Below, one piece after another: positions 1-10,162 of a DNA stretch of 64,000 bases (the stretch's first letter is position 1; each line of letters starts with the position of its first letter). The notes beneath the pieces were generated by a model. The model did no database searches and was not told the DNA's origin. It saw only the letters and a program-made list of their open reading frames with translations. The DNA is from Haliea sp. E1-2-M8. GTDB taxonomy: Bacteria; Pseudomonadota; Gammaproteobacteria; Pseudomonadales; Halieaceae. The stretch covers positions 163,582 to 227,581 of the forward strand of contig NZ_JAUTDR010000005.1 in the NCBI RefSeq assembly GCF_030649675.1, in the 5' to 3' direction. Made by a program: the position numbers and the translations under genes.

Positions 1-334
1 TGTGGGCGGCACGCTCGACGAACTTGCGCACCACATCGTCCGCGTAATGGCGATAGCCAAGGATATTCTGGCCCCGCAACAGCATTTGCTGAGGCGTTTT
101 GGGCATGGCCTTCTTCAATTGGCGGATGCGGTCCCAGGGGTCCTCACCGAGGTAGCGGATGCAGGCATCAAAGGTCGCGCCACCCCAGGACTCCAGGGAC
201 CAGAAGCCGACCCCGTCGAGCTCTGCGGCAATGGGCAGCATATCGTCCAGGCGCATGCGCGTTGCCAGCAGGGACTGGTGCGCGTCGCGCAGAACCACGT
301 CGGTAATGCCCAGTGGGCGCCTCTCGTCTTGCAT
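1..334 (-). CDS. oadA: Oxaloacetate decarboxylase alpha subunit, N-terminal part (cut by window edge)
   Basis: The first 111 codons of the carboxyltransferase subunit of the Na+-translocating oxaloacetate decarboxylase are present; the rest lies outside the window. The start reads [17 protein letters not shown] and continues into the [10 protein letters not shown] motif, which holds the metal-binding Asp of the HMGL-like TIM barrel, then [11 protein letters not shown] and [16 protein letters not shown], all typical of OadA/PycB. In the family this subunit transfers the carboxyl group from oxaloacetate to a biotin on its own C-terminal domain, and OadB then releases CO2 while pumping Na+. An AAGAGG ribosome-binding site lies 9 bases before the ATG. 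The gene sits 25 bases downstream of oadG, giving the usual oadG-A(-B) order; oadB would be expected just outside the window. Confidence 0.95.
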   Translation of the reverse strand, partial: MQDERRPLGITDVVLRDAHQSLLATRMRLDDMLPIAAELDGVGFWSLESWGGATFDACIRYLGEDPWDRIRQLKKAMPKTPQQMLLRGQNILGYRHYADDVVRKFVERAAH

Positions 335-359
335 CAACTAAACCTCTTTGGTTAGAGCG

Positions 360-599
360 TCAGTGCCGCTGTTTTCTGTGCTGGTGGATAGCGGCGGTAA
401 TTACGGCTACAAGTTCAGCCTGGCCGGGACCGGTGGCGGATATGGGCGCCGGACCTGCAGGCGCTGCCACAGAGGACTCAACCTGCTCCGGGAAAAAGCG
501 GGACATGAACCTCGAGGTCAGCGAGGTGACCAGCACCAGCAGGGACAGGAAGATACCCACGGCGCCGACGCCGAAGAGCATCAGCTCCACTCCCTGCAT
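360..599 (-). CDS. oadG: Oxaloacetate decarboxylase gamma subunit
   Basis: A 79-residue protein with one membrane helix near the N-terminus (about residues 5-28, LMLFGVGAVGIFLSLLVLV) followed by a short Arg/Phe patch and a Pro/Ala-rich tail, which is the OadG layout. OadG assembles the decarboxylase complex, linking OadA to the membrane subunit OadB, and its C-terminus is known to bind zinc in some members; a His/Arg ending (HQHRKQRH) here may serve that role, which is inference. I chose the ATG at 599 because the family begins right before the helix and an AGGA sits 10 bases upstream; an in-frame ATG pair at 660-662 would add 21 residues of unlike composition. It is the first gene of the oad operon, running off the left end. 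Confidence 0.88.
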   Translation of the reverse strand: MQGVELMLFGVGAVGIFLSLLVLVTSLTSRFMSRFFPEQVESSVAAPAGPAPISATGPGQAELVAVITAAIHQHRKQRH

Positions 600-717
600 G
601 AAAATATCGTCCTGCTGGCCCACTCTCCCCCCTCCCGGCTGGTTCAAATTACCGACCATCATAAATCAGGAACGGCGCCAGGCGCCAATGGCGGATGTCA
701 GGCTGCCGGATTTTGGG

Positions 718-764
718 CACCTCGCCGGTAGCACCTCGCCGGTAGCACCTCGCCGGTAACACCT
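718..764. repeat. 14-bp tandem repeat, three copies
   Basis: CACCTCGCCGGTAG occurs at 718-731 and 732-745, then once more with a final A at 746-759, followed by a partial CACCT. It lies in the intergenic space between the divergent oadG and dusC genes, directly before the -35 region proposed for dusC. The copies are nearly identical, as expected from recent slippage. No function is apparent. Confidence 0.8.
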
Positions 765-792
765 AAACATGGGGGGCTGACATCGTTATACT
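764..792 (+). promoter_or_regulatory. Probable sigma-70 promoter of dusC
   Basis: TAAACA at 764-769 (four of six bases of the -35 consensus) is followed after 17 bases by TATACT at 787-792 (five of six of the -10 consensus). Transcription would begin near 799, leaving a leader of about 18 bases before the GTG start of dusC. The call rests on pattern only. Confidence 0.45.
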
Positions 793-816
793 GGCGGATT
801 GAAATGGAGACCTGCC

Positions 817-2594
<1,778 letters not shown>

Positions 2595-2615
2595 GCGACA
2601 CCCCGGGGCGCCCGG

Positions 2616-4274
2616 TTACGGCTGCAGCGAGGCGTCGCGGGCGCGCTTGAACTCCACCCCATCGTGCCAGTCGGGGAAATCCCGGTTGGCAGCGAGCTCG
2701 CGCCCCATCTGCAGCAGCAACATGACTTCTTGGGCGGCACCGCTCAAGTCCCAGGCAGGATCGTATTCGTCCGACGGCTTGTGGTAATGATTGGCGGTAT
2801 AGTCCCGCAGGCGCTCGTCCCCCCAGGCCTTGCCATGTTCGATACTGTCCGTGGCATTGGTCAGGTACAGGGCGGGGATACCGACCCGGGCCAGGGAGAA
2901 ATGGTCAGAGCGGTAGTAGGAACCTTTCTCGGGGTAGGGTTCCTGTACCACCACCCTGCCCTGGGCTTCCGCCGCCCGGGCCAGGTAGTCCTCCAGCTCG
3001 CTGTTGCCATAACCCACCACCGCCACGTCCCGGGTCCGGCCGAGGTTGCCGGCGGCGATATTGTCCATATTGAAATTGGCCACGGTTTTCGCGGCGGGAA
3101 AGATGGGGTTTTCACTGTAGAACTTCGACCCCAGCAGTCCCGACTCCTCGGCGGTTACTGCCAAAAACAGGATCGAGCGTTCCGGCGGTGTCTCCTGGGC
3201 CAGGAACTGGCGGGCAATCGCGAGCAGGCCTGCAACCCCCGAGGCATTGTCGCTGGCGCCGTTGTAGATGTTGTCACCCTCGTCGTCCGGGCGCACCCCG
3301 AGGTGATCCCAGTGCGCGGTGTAGATGATCACCTCGTCCGGATGGGTGGACCCCGGGATCAGCGCGACCACGTTGCGTGACAGGCTGTCAGCCAGGCTGT
3401 TTTCCAGCTGCACGGATGCGCTGAAGCCGGTCAGGGGCCGGGCCTTGAAGCCCGGCTTCTGCGCAGCCTGCTTGCTGGCCTGGTAATCCAGGCCGGCGGC
3501 CGTAAACAGGGCTTCCGCCTGGGCCAGGGGCAGCCAGCCCTCGATTGCCAGCTTGTCCCGGTGACCGTCGTCCGCGGTCAGGCCTATATTGGCGCCGGAC
3601 CAGCTGTTGCGTACGACCTCCCAGGGGTAGGACGCGGCGTCGGTCTCGTGCACGATCAGGGCGGCGGCGGCGCCCTGCCTCACCGCCTCAGCGTATTTGT
3701 AATCCCAGCGCCCGTAATAGGTCATGCTATTGCCGTTGAACAACGCCGGATCCTGGGTGCCATAGCCGGGGTCGTTGACCAGGACGACAACCGTTTTGCC
3801 GGTGACGTCAACGCCGGCGTAGTCGTTCCAGCCGCGCTCGGGTGCATTGATACCGTAACCAACAAACACCAGTTCGGAATCTTCAATGCCGGTCGTGGCC
3901 ACCTGCTGCTGGGTGGCCACCATCATCTCGCTGCCATAGGCCAGATCCGCGCTGAATTCGGGACCCCGGATCGCCAGCACCGCGGTGGGTGCGCTGGTAA
4001 CCGCAGTGATCGGCACCTCCTGGACCCAGCTGCCGCGGTTACCTGGCTGCGCGCCCAGCGCGGCGAAATGCCGTTGCAGCCAGGTGATGGTCTTGTCTTC
4101 CCCGGGGGTGCCGGGCTCGCGACCCTGGTAGGAATCATCGGCGAGTTCGTCAATATGAAAGTGCAGGTCGCGCTGGATCTGCGCGTCGGTGTCTGCAGCG
4201 GGGGGTTGCCCGGCGTGGACCAGGGCGACGCTGAAGGCGATACTGGCGGTCAGCAGGGTCAGGATCTTGCTCAT
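2616..4274 (-). CDS. M28 family zinc aminopeptidase, secreted
   Basis: A 552-residue metallopeptidase with an N-terminal signal peptide (MSKILTLLTASIAFSVALVHAG, shown here only as the first 22 residues in parts: MSKILTLLTA then SIAFSVALVHAG), so it probably works in the periplasm or outside the cell. A PA domain is inserted at roughly residues 130-260. The di-zinc site of family M28 is complete: His321 in TAHWDH, Asp342 in GASDNASG, Glu376/Glu377 in TAEESGLLGS, Asp404 in NFNMDN and His458 in RSDHFS. Family members release N-terminal residues from peptides. The ATG at 4274 is chosen because it begins the signal peptide and has GGAGA just upstream; a longer frame without signal exists and is unlikely. 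It is transcribed divergently from a POT peptide transporter, which suggests a peptide-use pair. Confidence 0.9.
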   Translation of the reverse strand: MSKILTLLTASIAFSVALVHAGQPPAADTDAQIQRDLHFHIDELADDSYQGREPGTPGEDKTITWLQRHFAALGAQPGNRGSWVQEVPITAVTSAPTAVLAIRGPEFSADLAYGSEMMVATQQQVATTGIEDSELVFVGYGINAPERGWNDYAGVDVTGKTVVVLVNDPGYGTQDPALFNGNSMTYYGRWDYKYAEAVRQGAAAALIVHETDAASYPWEVVRNSWSGANIGLTADDGHRDKLAIEGWLPLAQAEALFTAAGLDYQASKQAAQKPGFKARPLTGFSASVQLENSLADSLSRNVVALIPGSTHPDEVIIYTAHWDHLGVRPDDEGDNIYNGASDNASGVAGLLAIARQFLAQETPPERSILFLAVTAEESGLLGSKFYSENPIFPAAKTVANFNMDNIAAGNLGRTRDVAVVGYGNSELEDYLARAAEAQGRVVVQEPYPEKGSYYRSDHFSLARVGIPALYLTNATDSIEHGKAWGDERLRDYTANHYHKPSDEYDPAWDLSGAAQEVMLLLQMGRELAANRDFPDWHDGVEFKRARDASLQP

Positions 4275-4431
4275 GTAGTCTCCGCGAAGGTAGAAGCAGT
4301 GGCGTTCATGGTACCCGCATCGCGACGGGCGCGCACCTTGCGCGCGAGCGAGGGCAAATGCAGACCATGAGTGGTACTCTTGCCGGCCGTGCCGGGGGCC
4401 TCTGCCCCGCTCTAATAAAGGACCCTGAATA

Positions 4432-5979
4432 ATGACAAGCAGCAGCACAGTTGATCCGGCCACCGATACCGCTTTTTTCGGCCACCCCCGGGGTCTCTAC
4501 GTGTGCTTTTCCACAGAGCTGTGGGAGCGTTTTTCCTTTTACGGCATGAAGTACCTGCTGTTGCTGTACCTCACCAAGTATCACCTGTTCTCCGATGCCA
4601 ATGGCCTGGAAGTTCTCGGCGGCTATGCCGCTCTGGTTTACGCCATGCCGGTCATCGGCGGGCTGCTCGCGGACCGCTACCTGGGCATGCGCAAGTCGGT
4701 CATCTTTGGCGGCCTGCTGCTGGTGCTGGGGCACATGGGGATGGCGGTCGAGGGCGAGCAGGCCCGGCTGGTCGGGGATACCGTGGTGCGGGATGACCGG
4801 GCATTGCAGGTATTCTACTTCTCACTCGCCCTGATCGTCGTTGGCGTGGGTTTTCTCAAGCCCAATATCTCCACCATCGTCGGGCGCCTGTATGCGGTGA
4901 ACGACCCGCGCCGGGATGCGGGTTTCACCATTTTCTACATGGGCATCAACCTGGGCGCGCTGCTCGCCACCCTGATCTGCGGCTATCTGGGTGTGACCTA
5001 CGGCTGGGGCTACGGCTTCGGCGTCGCCGGCATCGGCATGCTTATTGGCCTGGCCACTTTCCTGCTCGGCCAGAAACACCTGCGCGGGCTTGCCGAACCG
5101 ACGCAGCCGGAGAAACTGCGGGAGCGGTCGCTGCTGGGCGTCAGCAAGGAGTTGACGATCTATCTCGCAGGCCTGGCCGGTGTCTTCGCCGCCTGGCAAA
5201 TGCTGCAATTCCATGGCGCTGTCGGCGTGCTGCTGAATGTGCTGGCCCTGATCGTGGCGCTGGGTCTGGCCTGGTTTATCACCTTCCGTTGCAACAAGGT
5301 GGAGCGCCAGCGGATGATTGTGCTGGTGGTGCTCACCGTTTCCAGCGTGGTGTTCTGGTCCCTGTTCGAGCAGAGCGCCGCCTCGATGACCCTGTATGCC
5401 GACCGGGTCATGGACCGCCGCGTGTTTGGCATCAACTTCACTGCTGCCCAGTACGGATTCTTCAATTCCTTTTTCATCTTCATCCTGGCGCCGGTCTTTG
5501 CCTGGCTCTGGACCAGCCTCGGCCGCCGCGGCCTGGAGCCCAGCACACCGGTTAAATTCGCCATGGGCGTGGCCTTCGCCGGCCTGGGGTTTGGGTCGCT
5601 GGTCCTGGGCGCCGCCAACCTCAACGAAGCGGGGCTGGTTGTTGGCTACTGGATGGTTCTCGCCTACCTGCTGCATACTGCCGGCGAACTGTGCCTGTCC
5701 CCGGTCGGCCTTTCCGCCGTGACCAAACTGGCGGTGCCCAGTATCGTGGGGGTCATGATGGGCGCCTGGTTCCTGGCCACCGCCTACTCCCAGCATGTCG
5801 CGGCCCAGCTATCCAAGCTCGCTGCACTGGATGCCGACACAGGCCTCGCCGATGTCGGCACGGCACTGGCGAGCTACACTGATCTGTTTACCACCCTGTT
5901 TTATGTCGGGTTGGGGATCGCGGCACTGCAATTTCTGATCGCGCCGCTGCTGCGGAAAATGATGCACGGAATCCACTGA
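4432..5979 (+). CDS. Proton-dependent oligopeptide transporter (POT/PTR family)
   Basis: A 515-residue polytopic inner-membrane protein with about 14 hydrophobic segments. The POT signature E-x-x-E-R-F-x-x-Y-G is at residues 29-38 (ELWERFSFYG), the site that couples proton movement to peptide binding; FKPNIST-like (FLKPNISTIVG) and FYMGINLGA motifs also fit. Bacterial members (DtpA-D) import di- and tripeptides with protons. AAGGA lies about 9 bases before the ATG. The gene is divergent from the secreted M28 peptidase; release of small peptides outside followed by import is a reasonable reading of the pair. Its exact substrate range cannot be told from the sequence. Confidence 0.92.
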   Translation: MTSSSTVDPATDTAFFGHPRGLYVCFSTELWERFSFYGMKYLLLLYLTKYHLFSDANGLEVLGGYAALVYAMPVIGGLLADRYLGMRKSVIFGGLLLVLGHMGMAVEGEQARLVGDTVVRDDRALQVFYFSLALIVVGVGFLKPNISTIVGRLYAVNDPRRDAGFTIFYMGINLGALLATLICGYLGVTYGWGYGFGVAGIGMLIGLATFLLGQKHLRGLAEPTQPEKLRERSLLGVSKELTIYLAGLAGVFAAWQMLQFHGAVGVLLNVLALIVALGLAWFITFRCNKVERQRMIVLVVLTVSSVVFWSLFEQSAASMTLYADRVMDRRVFGINFTAAQYGFFNSFFIFILAPVFAWLWTSLGRRGLEPSTPVKFAMGVAFAGLGFGSLVLGAANLNEAGLVVGYWMVLAYLLHTAGELCLSPVGLSAVTKLAVPSIVGVMMGAWFLATAYSQHVAAQLSKLAALDADTGLADVGTALASYTDLFTTLFYVGLGIAALQFLIAPLLRKMMHGIH

Positions 5980-6008
5980 GCGCGCCTGTCACCAGAGGAG
6001 TTGCCACC

Positions 6009-7241
6009 ATGGCTGAACAACAGCGGGAATTCGACCTGATCATCTGGGGCGCCACCGGCTTCACCGGGGCGCTGGTGGCGGAGTACCTGGCCCAGACCTA
6101 CGGCACCGGGGGCCCACTGCGCTGGGCACTGGGGGGGCGCAGCGAGGAGAAGCTGCATTTGTTACAGAACACGCTGCAGGCTCAGTACCCGGGCGAGCCT
6201 CTGCCCATTGTCCTGGCCGACAGCGATGACCCCGCCTCACTGCAGGAGATGGTGCAGCGTACCGCTGTGGTCTGCACGACCGTTGGACCCTACGCCCGCT
6301 ACGGCACCCCCCTGGTGGCCGCCTGCGCCACCAGCGGCACCCACTATTGCGACCTCACTGGTGAGGTGCAGTGGATGGCACGGGTGATCCCCGAGTACCA
6401 GGCCGCCGCCGAGGCCAGCGGCGCACGGCTGGTCCATACCTGCGGCTTCGACTCCATCCCCTCCGACATGGGCACCTGGTTTCTGCAGCAGCGCATGCTG
6501 GAACGCCACGGGATGCCGGCGCACTACGTCAAGGCCAGGGTCGGGCGCAACAAGGGCAGCGCCAGCGGCGGCACCATCGCCAGTATGCTGCAAGTGCTGG
6601 ACGAGGCCAAACGTGACCGCAGCGTGCGCAAACTGCTGACCAATCCTTACGCTCTCTGCCCTCCCGGCACCACTGGCCTGGACGGTCCCGACCAGGCCAG
6701 TGCCCGCTATGACAGCGACTTCAAGCGCTGGACCTGTCCCTTTATCATGGCGGCCATCAACGGCCGGGTGGTGCGGCGTACTCACTGCCTGCTCGGCAAA
6801 CCCTGGGGTGAGGACTTCCAGTACGACGAATCGCAACTCTGCAGTTCCCGTGCCCAGGCCCTGCGCAACACCATTGCGATGGGCGCCGCCATGGCCGGGC
6901 TCGCGACCGGCCCCGGCCGCAAGTTGCTGGCGCGCTTCCTGCCCAAGCCCGGGGAGGGGCCGAGCCGCGAGCAGCGCGAGGCCGGGCACTACGAATTGTT
7001 CTTCCACGGCGCCCATCCCCGGGACCGGGCGCTGGATTTGCGCGTGCGGGTGGCGGGTCAGCTGGACCCGGGCTACGGTTCCACATCGCGCATGCTGGCA
7101 GAAGCGGCGGTCTGTCTGGCGCAGGACCCGCTGCAGGTCGGTGGTGGCTTCTGGACCCCCGCATCGGGCCTGGGCGAACATGTGCTCAAGCGGTTGCTGG
7201 ACAATGCCGGTTTGACCTTCGAGGAAGTGCCCCTTGACTAG
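6009..7241 (+). CDS. Saccharopine dehydrogenase-like NAD(P)-dependent reductase
   Basis: A 410-residue protein with an N-terminal Rossmann fold: IIWGATGFTG at residues 11-20 is the dinucleotide loop, and ALGGRSEEKL follows the second strand. CDLTGEVQWM and HTCGFDSIPSDMG are characteristic of the family that includes the mycobacterial trans-acting enoyl reductase Rv2953 and the eukaryotic saccharopine dehydrogenase-like oxidoreductase. It is not a lysine-pathway saccharopine dehydrogenase. The relatives act in lipid metabolism, so a role in reducing a lipid intermediate is possible but not shown. It starts 29 bases after the POT gene with GAGGAG upstream, so the two may share a transcript. Confidence 0.85.
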   Translation: MAEQQREFDLIIWGATGFTGALVAEYLAQTYGTGGPLRWALGGRSEEKLHLLQNTLQAQYPGEPLPIVLADSDDPASLQEMVQRTAVVCTTVGPYARYGTPLVAACATSGTHYCDLTGEVQWMARVIPEYQAAAEASGARLVHTCGFDSIPSDMGTWFLQQRMLERHGMPAHYVKARVGRNKGSASGGTIASMLQVLDEAKRDRSVRKLLTNPYALCPPGTTGLDGPDQASARYDSDFKRWTCPFIMAAINGRVVRRTHCLLGKPWGEDFQYDESQLCSSRAQALRNTIAMGAAMAGLATGPGRKLLARFLPKPGEGPSREQREAGHYELFFHGAHPRDRALDLRVRVAGQLDPGYGSTSRMLAEAAVCLAQDPLQVGGGFWTPASGLGEHVLKRLLDNAGLTFEEVPLD

Positions 7242-7324
7242 GGCGCGACGATGGCTGGAAAACTGCAGGCAAAGGCCGCAAATTGCCGGTAGATAATCTC
7301 AGCGGAAAGGGGCGCAGACGCGGG

Positions 7325-9277
7325 GTGAATCGCTTCAACCTCTCGTTCCGCGGAGAGATCCTGCAGGGCGTGGACCCGGCCACCGCGAAACTCAACTTTG
7401 CGCGGCTGTTCGCTATCCACGACCCCCTGCGCACCGAGCAGTTTTTCTCCGGCAAACCGGTAGTGCTGCGCCGGAACCTGGACCCGAAACGAGCGGCATC
7501 CTGGCAACTGCAGATGCGCGGCCTCGGTTTGCAGGCAGAGCTGACCAAGCAGACCGACAACACTGAAGCACCTGCCGCGGAATCCCGGCCTGCACCGCCG
7601 CCCGCAACCCCGGCCCCAGTGCCGCCTACGGCGCCAGCGAATCCGCCACCTGCGGCTCCAGCCACAGCGCGCGCCGCGGCCACCGCGCCAGCAGCGCCCG
7701 TGCGCGGCCCCGCACGCTGGGCGCCAAATCCCTACACCCTGCGCCCCTACCAGGCGGGCGCGGCCCAACGCCAGCGGGCAGTGCACGCAGCGCGGCTGAA
7801 ACAGGCCGGGGCAGTGGTCGCGGTTGTGGCCACCATAGCCCTGGCACTGCTTGTGGCGGGCCTGCGGATGCTGCCAGCTCCGGCAGCCGTACCGCCGCTG
7901 CGTGCCGCCGCCAGCTCCAGCGGCGGCGAACTCCTGCTTGGCACCGGCAAATTCCTGCTCCACCACGACCGCTCGGGCGCCGAATTGGAAACCCTGGTGC
8001 TGCGCAATTTCGGCGTCACCGGTCGCCTGGCGGGGCTGGTGTGGGAGGGGCCACAAAGCCTGCTGCTCCTGGCCGACAATAAATCCGGCGGCAACCTCTA
8101 CCGCTGCCAGCTTGAGGAACGGCAGTGCCGATTGCTGGCGGATGAATCGGGGCCGTTGCAGGCTGATGCGGTGACCGTGATCGAGGCCAGCGGCCAACTG
8201 ATAATCGCCGACAGCGCCCGCTCGCTGCTCTCGCTGCACGATGCCCGTGGCTACCGACTTGCCAGCAGTGAGCGACCCCTGCCGGCACGCCCGGTGCTGC
8301 GAACGCACGGCGGCCTGCTGCTGTTAAACAGCACGGAAGGCCCGGGGATCAGTGTGCTGCGCTACGAGGCCGGGGCTTTTGCCCAACAGCTGGACGAGAT
8401 CCTGCTGCTGCCGCCCGCCGCCCTGGACGCGGGCCTGGTGGCAACCCGGGATTTTGCCTGGAGCGGTGAACAGTGGTGGGCCACCCTGGAGGACCCGGAA
8501 ACCGGAGCTGCTGGCGTGTTCCGGTTCGATGCCCTGTGGAACACGCTGGGGCAAGTCGCGGTGCCAACCGAGTACAACCCGTATGCGCTGGTGCCCTGGG
8601 GCACGCGCATGCTGGTGCTCGACCAGGATCAACGCCATCTGCTGCGGTTCAGTGCCCGGGGCGAACCAGGGGTTGCCCTGGTATCACCCCATTTACAGGG
8701 ATTGGCGGATTCCCGCTCCCGAGCGCTGGGGCTGCGCCAGAGCCTCGGGGAGCTGGCACTGGGACTACTGGCACTGCTGGCGCTGGCCGCCACCTGCTTT
8801 ACCCTTTGGCAGCACCTGCGACAGCGGGTTTTTGCCGCTGACCGCCAGCGTTCGGCGCCGCCGCTGGAAAACCGGACCGCCGATATCTTCTGGCTGCCAC
8901 CGCAGCCCCGGCGGCCCGGGCGCTTGACGGCGCTGCTGCGGCGCCTGGGCGCAAGCCAGGGACACCTCGGGGTGCTGGGAAAACAGCTTATCCTGGTGGA
9001 CCACCGCGGCGTCTATCACGTGGGCAACGGTATTCAGCTGCAACGACATCCGCTGTTCCTGCGGACAGAGGAGGTCGTCCTCTACACCGGTCCCGGCCGC
9101 CGCCGCGCGTTCGCTGCCGATGCCTGGCCACTGGTTCAGCCTGCCCTGACAGCAGCGGGCAAGGCGGATACTGGTACCATTGTGGTGGCATTGCTGGAGA
9201 GTCGCCATCCGCTCGCGCTGACCGCTGCCGGGCTCCTTGCCCTGGCGCTGGCCAGCGCAGTGCTTCTGCTAATCTGA
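7325..9277 (+). CDS. Uncharacterised membrane protein with small N-terminal FNGEI-type domain
   Basis: A 650-residue protein that I do not recognise as a named family. Residues 1-70 (starting MNRFNLSFRGEIL, then LFAIHDP, FFSGKPVVLRR, LDPKRAASW) match a small domain seen at the N-terminus of many uncharacterised proteobacterial membrane proteins. A Pro/Ala-rich linker follows (about 80-130), then one membrane helix (about 160-185), a large region of about 300 residues with repeated LLxxxxxxxxLL strands that resembles a beta-propeller (a guess), a second helix near residue 485, a soluble stretch and a final helix ending LALASAVLLLI. GTG at 7325 is chosen because the small domain begins there; a TTG at 7283 is in frame. 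No function can be assigned. Confidence 0.75.
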   Translation: MNRFNLSFRGEILQGVDPATAKLNFARLFAIHDPLRTEQFFSGKPVVLRRNLDPKRAASWQLQMRGLGLQAELTKQTDNTEAPAAESRPAPPPATPAPVPPTAPANPPPAAPATARAAATAPAAPVRGPARWAPNPYTLRPYQAGAAQRQRAVHAARLKQAGAVVAVVATIALALLVAGLRMLPAPAAVPPLRAAASSSGGELLLGTGKFLLHHDRSGAELETLVLRNFGVTGRLAGLVWEGPQSLLLLADNKSGGNLYRCQLEERQCRLLADESGPLQADAVTVIEASGQLIIADSARSLLSLHDARGYRLASSERPLPARPVLRTHGGLLLLNSTEGPGISVLRYEAGAFAQQLDEILLLPPAALDAGLVATRDFAWSGEQWWATLEDPETGAAGVFRFDALWNTLGQVAVPTEYNPYALVPWGTRMLVLDQDQRHLLRFSARGEPGVALVSPHLQGLADSRSRALGLRQSLGELALGLLALLALAATCFTLWQHLRQRVFAADRQRSAPPLENRTADIFWLPPQPRRPGRLTALLRRLGASQGHLGVLGKQLILVDHRGVYHVGNGIQLQRHPLFLRTEEVVLYTGPGRRRAFAADAWPLVQPALTAAGKADTGTIVVALLESRHPLALTAAGLLALALASAVLLLI

Positions 9278-9370
9278 CGCGACGCCGCCGCCCCAATTTC
9301 GCTATACTCCCGGGCTTGTAGGTGCCGCAGCCTTCCTTGCGGCGCACCAGGCACGGAGCTCTCGCCCTAC

Positions 9371-10162
9371 ATGGACAATCTCAAACCCAAGCGCAAGCGC
9401 ACCCGGGCCCGTCGCGATGTCGCCCTGATGGTGACCTGCCTGGCAGACCTGATGCGACCCTCAGTCGGCTTTGCCGCTGTGCGCCTGCTGGAGCGCGCCG
9501 GATGCCGGGTATCCGTGCCTGACCGGCAGACCTGCTGCGGCCAGCCCGCCTACAACAGTGGCGACGTCAATGCCGCCGTGCCAGTGGCGCAAGCGGTAAT
9601 CGAATTGTTCGAGCCCTACGACTACGTGGTGATCCCCTCCGGTTCCTGCGCCGGCATGCTGTGCCAGCATTACCCGGCCCTGTTCGAGGGAGAGTGGCGC
9701 GAACGCGCACTCGCGCTGGCAGCAAAGACCTGGGAGCTGACCCGGTTCCTCACCGAGGTGGCGCCCCTGCCGTCGCCGAAGAGGCGGCCTCTGGACGCCG
9801 CCGTCACCTACCACGACGGCTGCGCGGGCCTGCGCGAGATGGAGGTCAAGCAGCAGCCGCGGCAGCTGCTGCTGCAACAGTGCGGGGTAGAGGTCAAGGA
9901 GCTGGCGCAGACCGAGGTCTGCTGCGGCTTCGGTGGCACGTTCTGTACGAAAATGCCGGCGATTTCCAGCAAAATGGCGGACGACAAGCTGGACAATGCT
10001 GTCGCCTCCGGTGCCCGGCTGCTGCTCGGCGGCGATCTCGGCTGTCTGCTGCAGCTTGCCGGGCGCGCCAGGCGCCGGGGACTGGAGCTGGAAGTTCGTC
10101 ACGTTGCGGAAGTGCTGGCGGGCACACCGACAGGGCCGGGGATCGGGGATCCCCGGCGTTGA
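9371..10162 (+). CDS. lutA: L-lactate oxidation complex subunit LutA (CCG-domain protein)
   Basis: A 263-residue protein with two cysteine-rich CCG domains: TCCGQPAYNSG (Cys55-Cys56) and VCCGFGGTFCTKM (Cys184-Cys185), each paired with an upstream cysteine (TCLAD, HDGCAGL). These domains hold a non-cubane Fe-S cluster in heterodisulfide reductase-like and glycolate/lactate oxidase subunits. LutA (YkgE) works with LutB and LutC to oxidise L-lactate to pyruvate. Its TGA stop overlaps the TTG start proposed for lutB, so the genes are translationally coupled. A basic N-terminal stretch (KPKRKRTRARR) is longer than in most LutA proteins; the ATG at 9371 could be one start and translation may begin slightly later. 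Confidence 0.92.
   Translation: MDNLKPKRKRTRARRDVALMVTCLADLMRPSVGFAAVRLLERAGCRVSVPDRQTCCGQPAYNSGDVNAAVPVAQAVIELFEPYDYVVIPSGSCAGMLCQHYPALFEGEWRERALALAAKTWELTRFLTEVAPLPSPKRRPLDAAVTYHDGCAGLREMEVKQQPRQLLLQQCGVEVKELAQTEVCCGFGGTFCTKMPAISSKMADDKLDNAVASGARLLLGGDLGCLLQLAGRARRRGLELEVRHVAEVLAGTPTGPGIGDPRR

Noticed and set aside
9301..9308. TATACT (9303-9308) as lutABC promoter
   Set aside because: The expected -35 region reads only CG-rich sequence without a match; no LutR site recognised.
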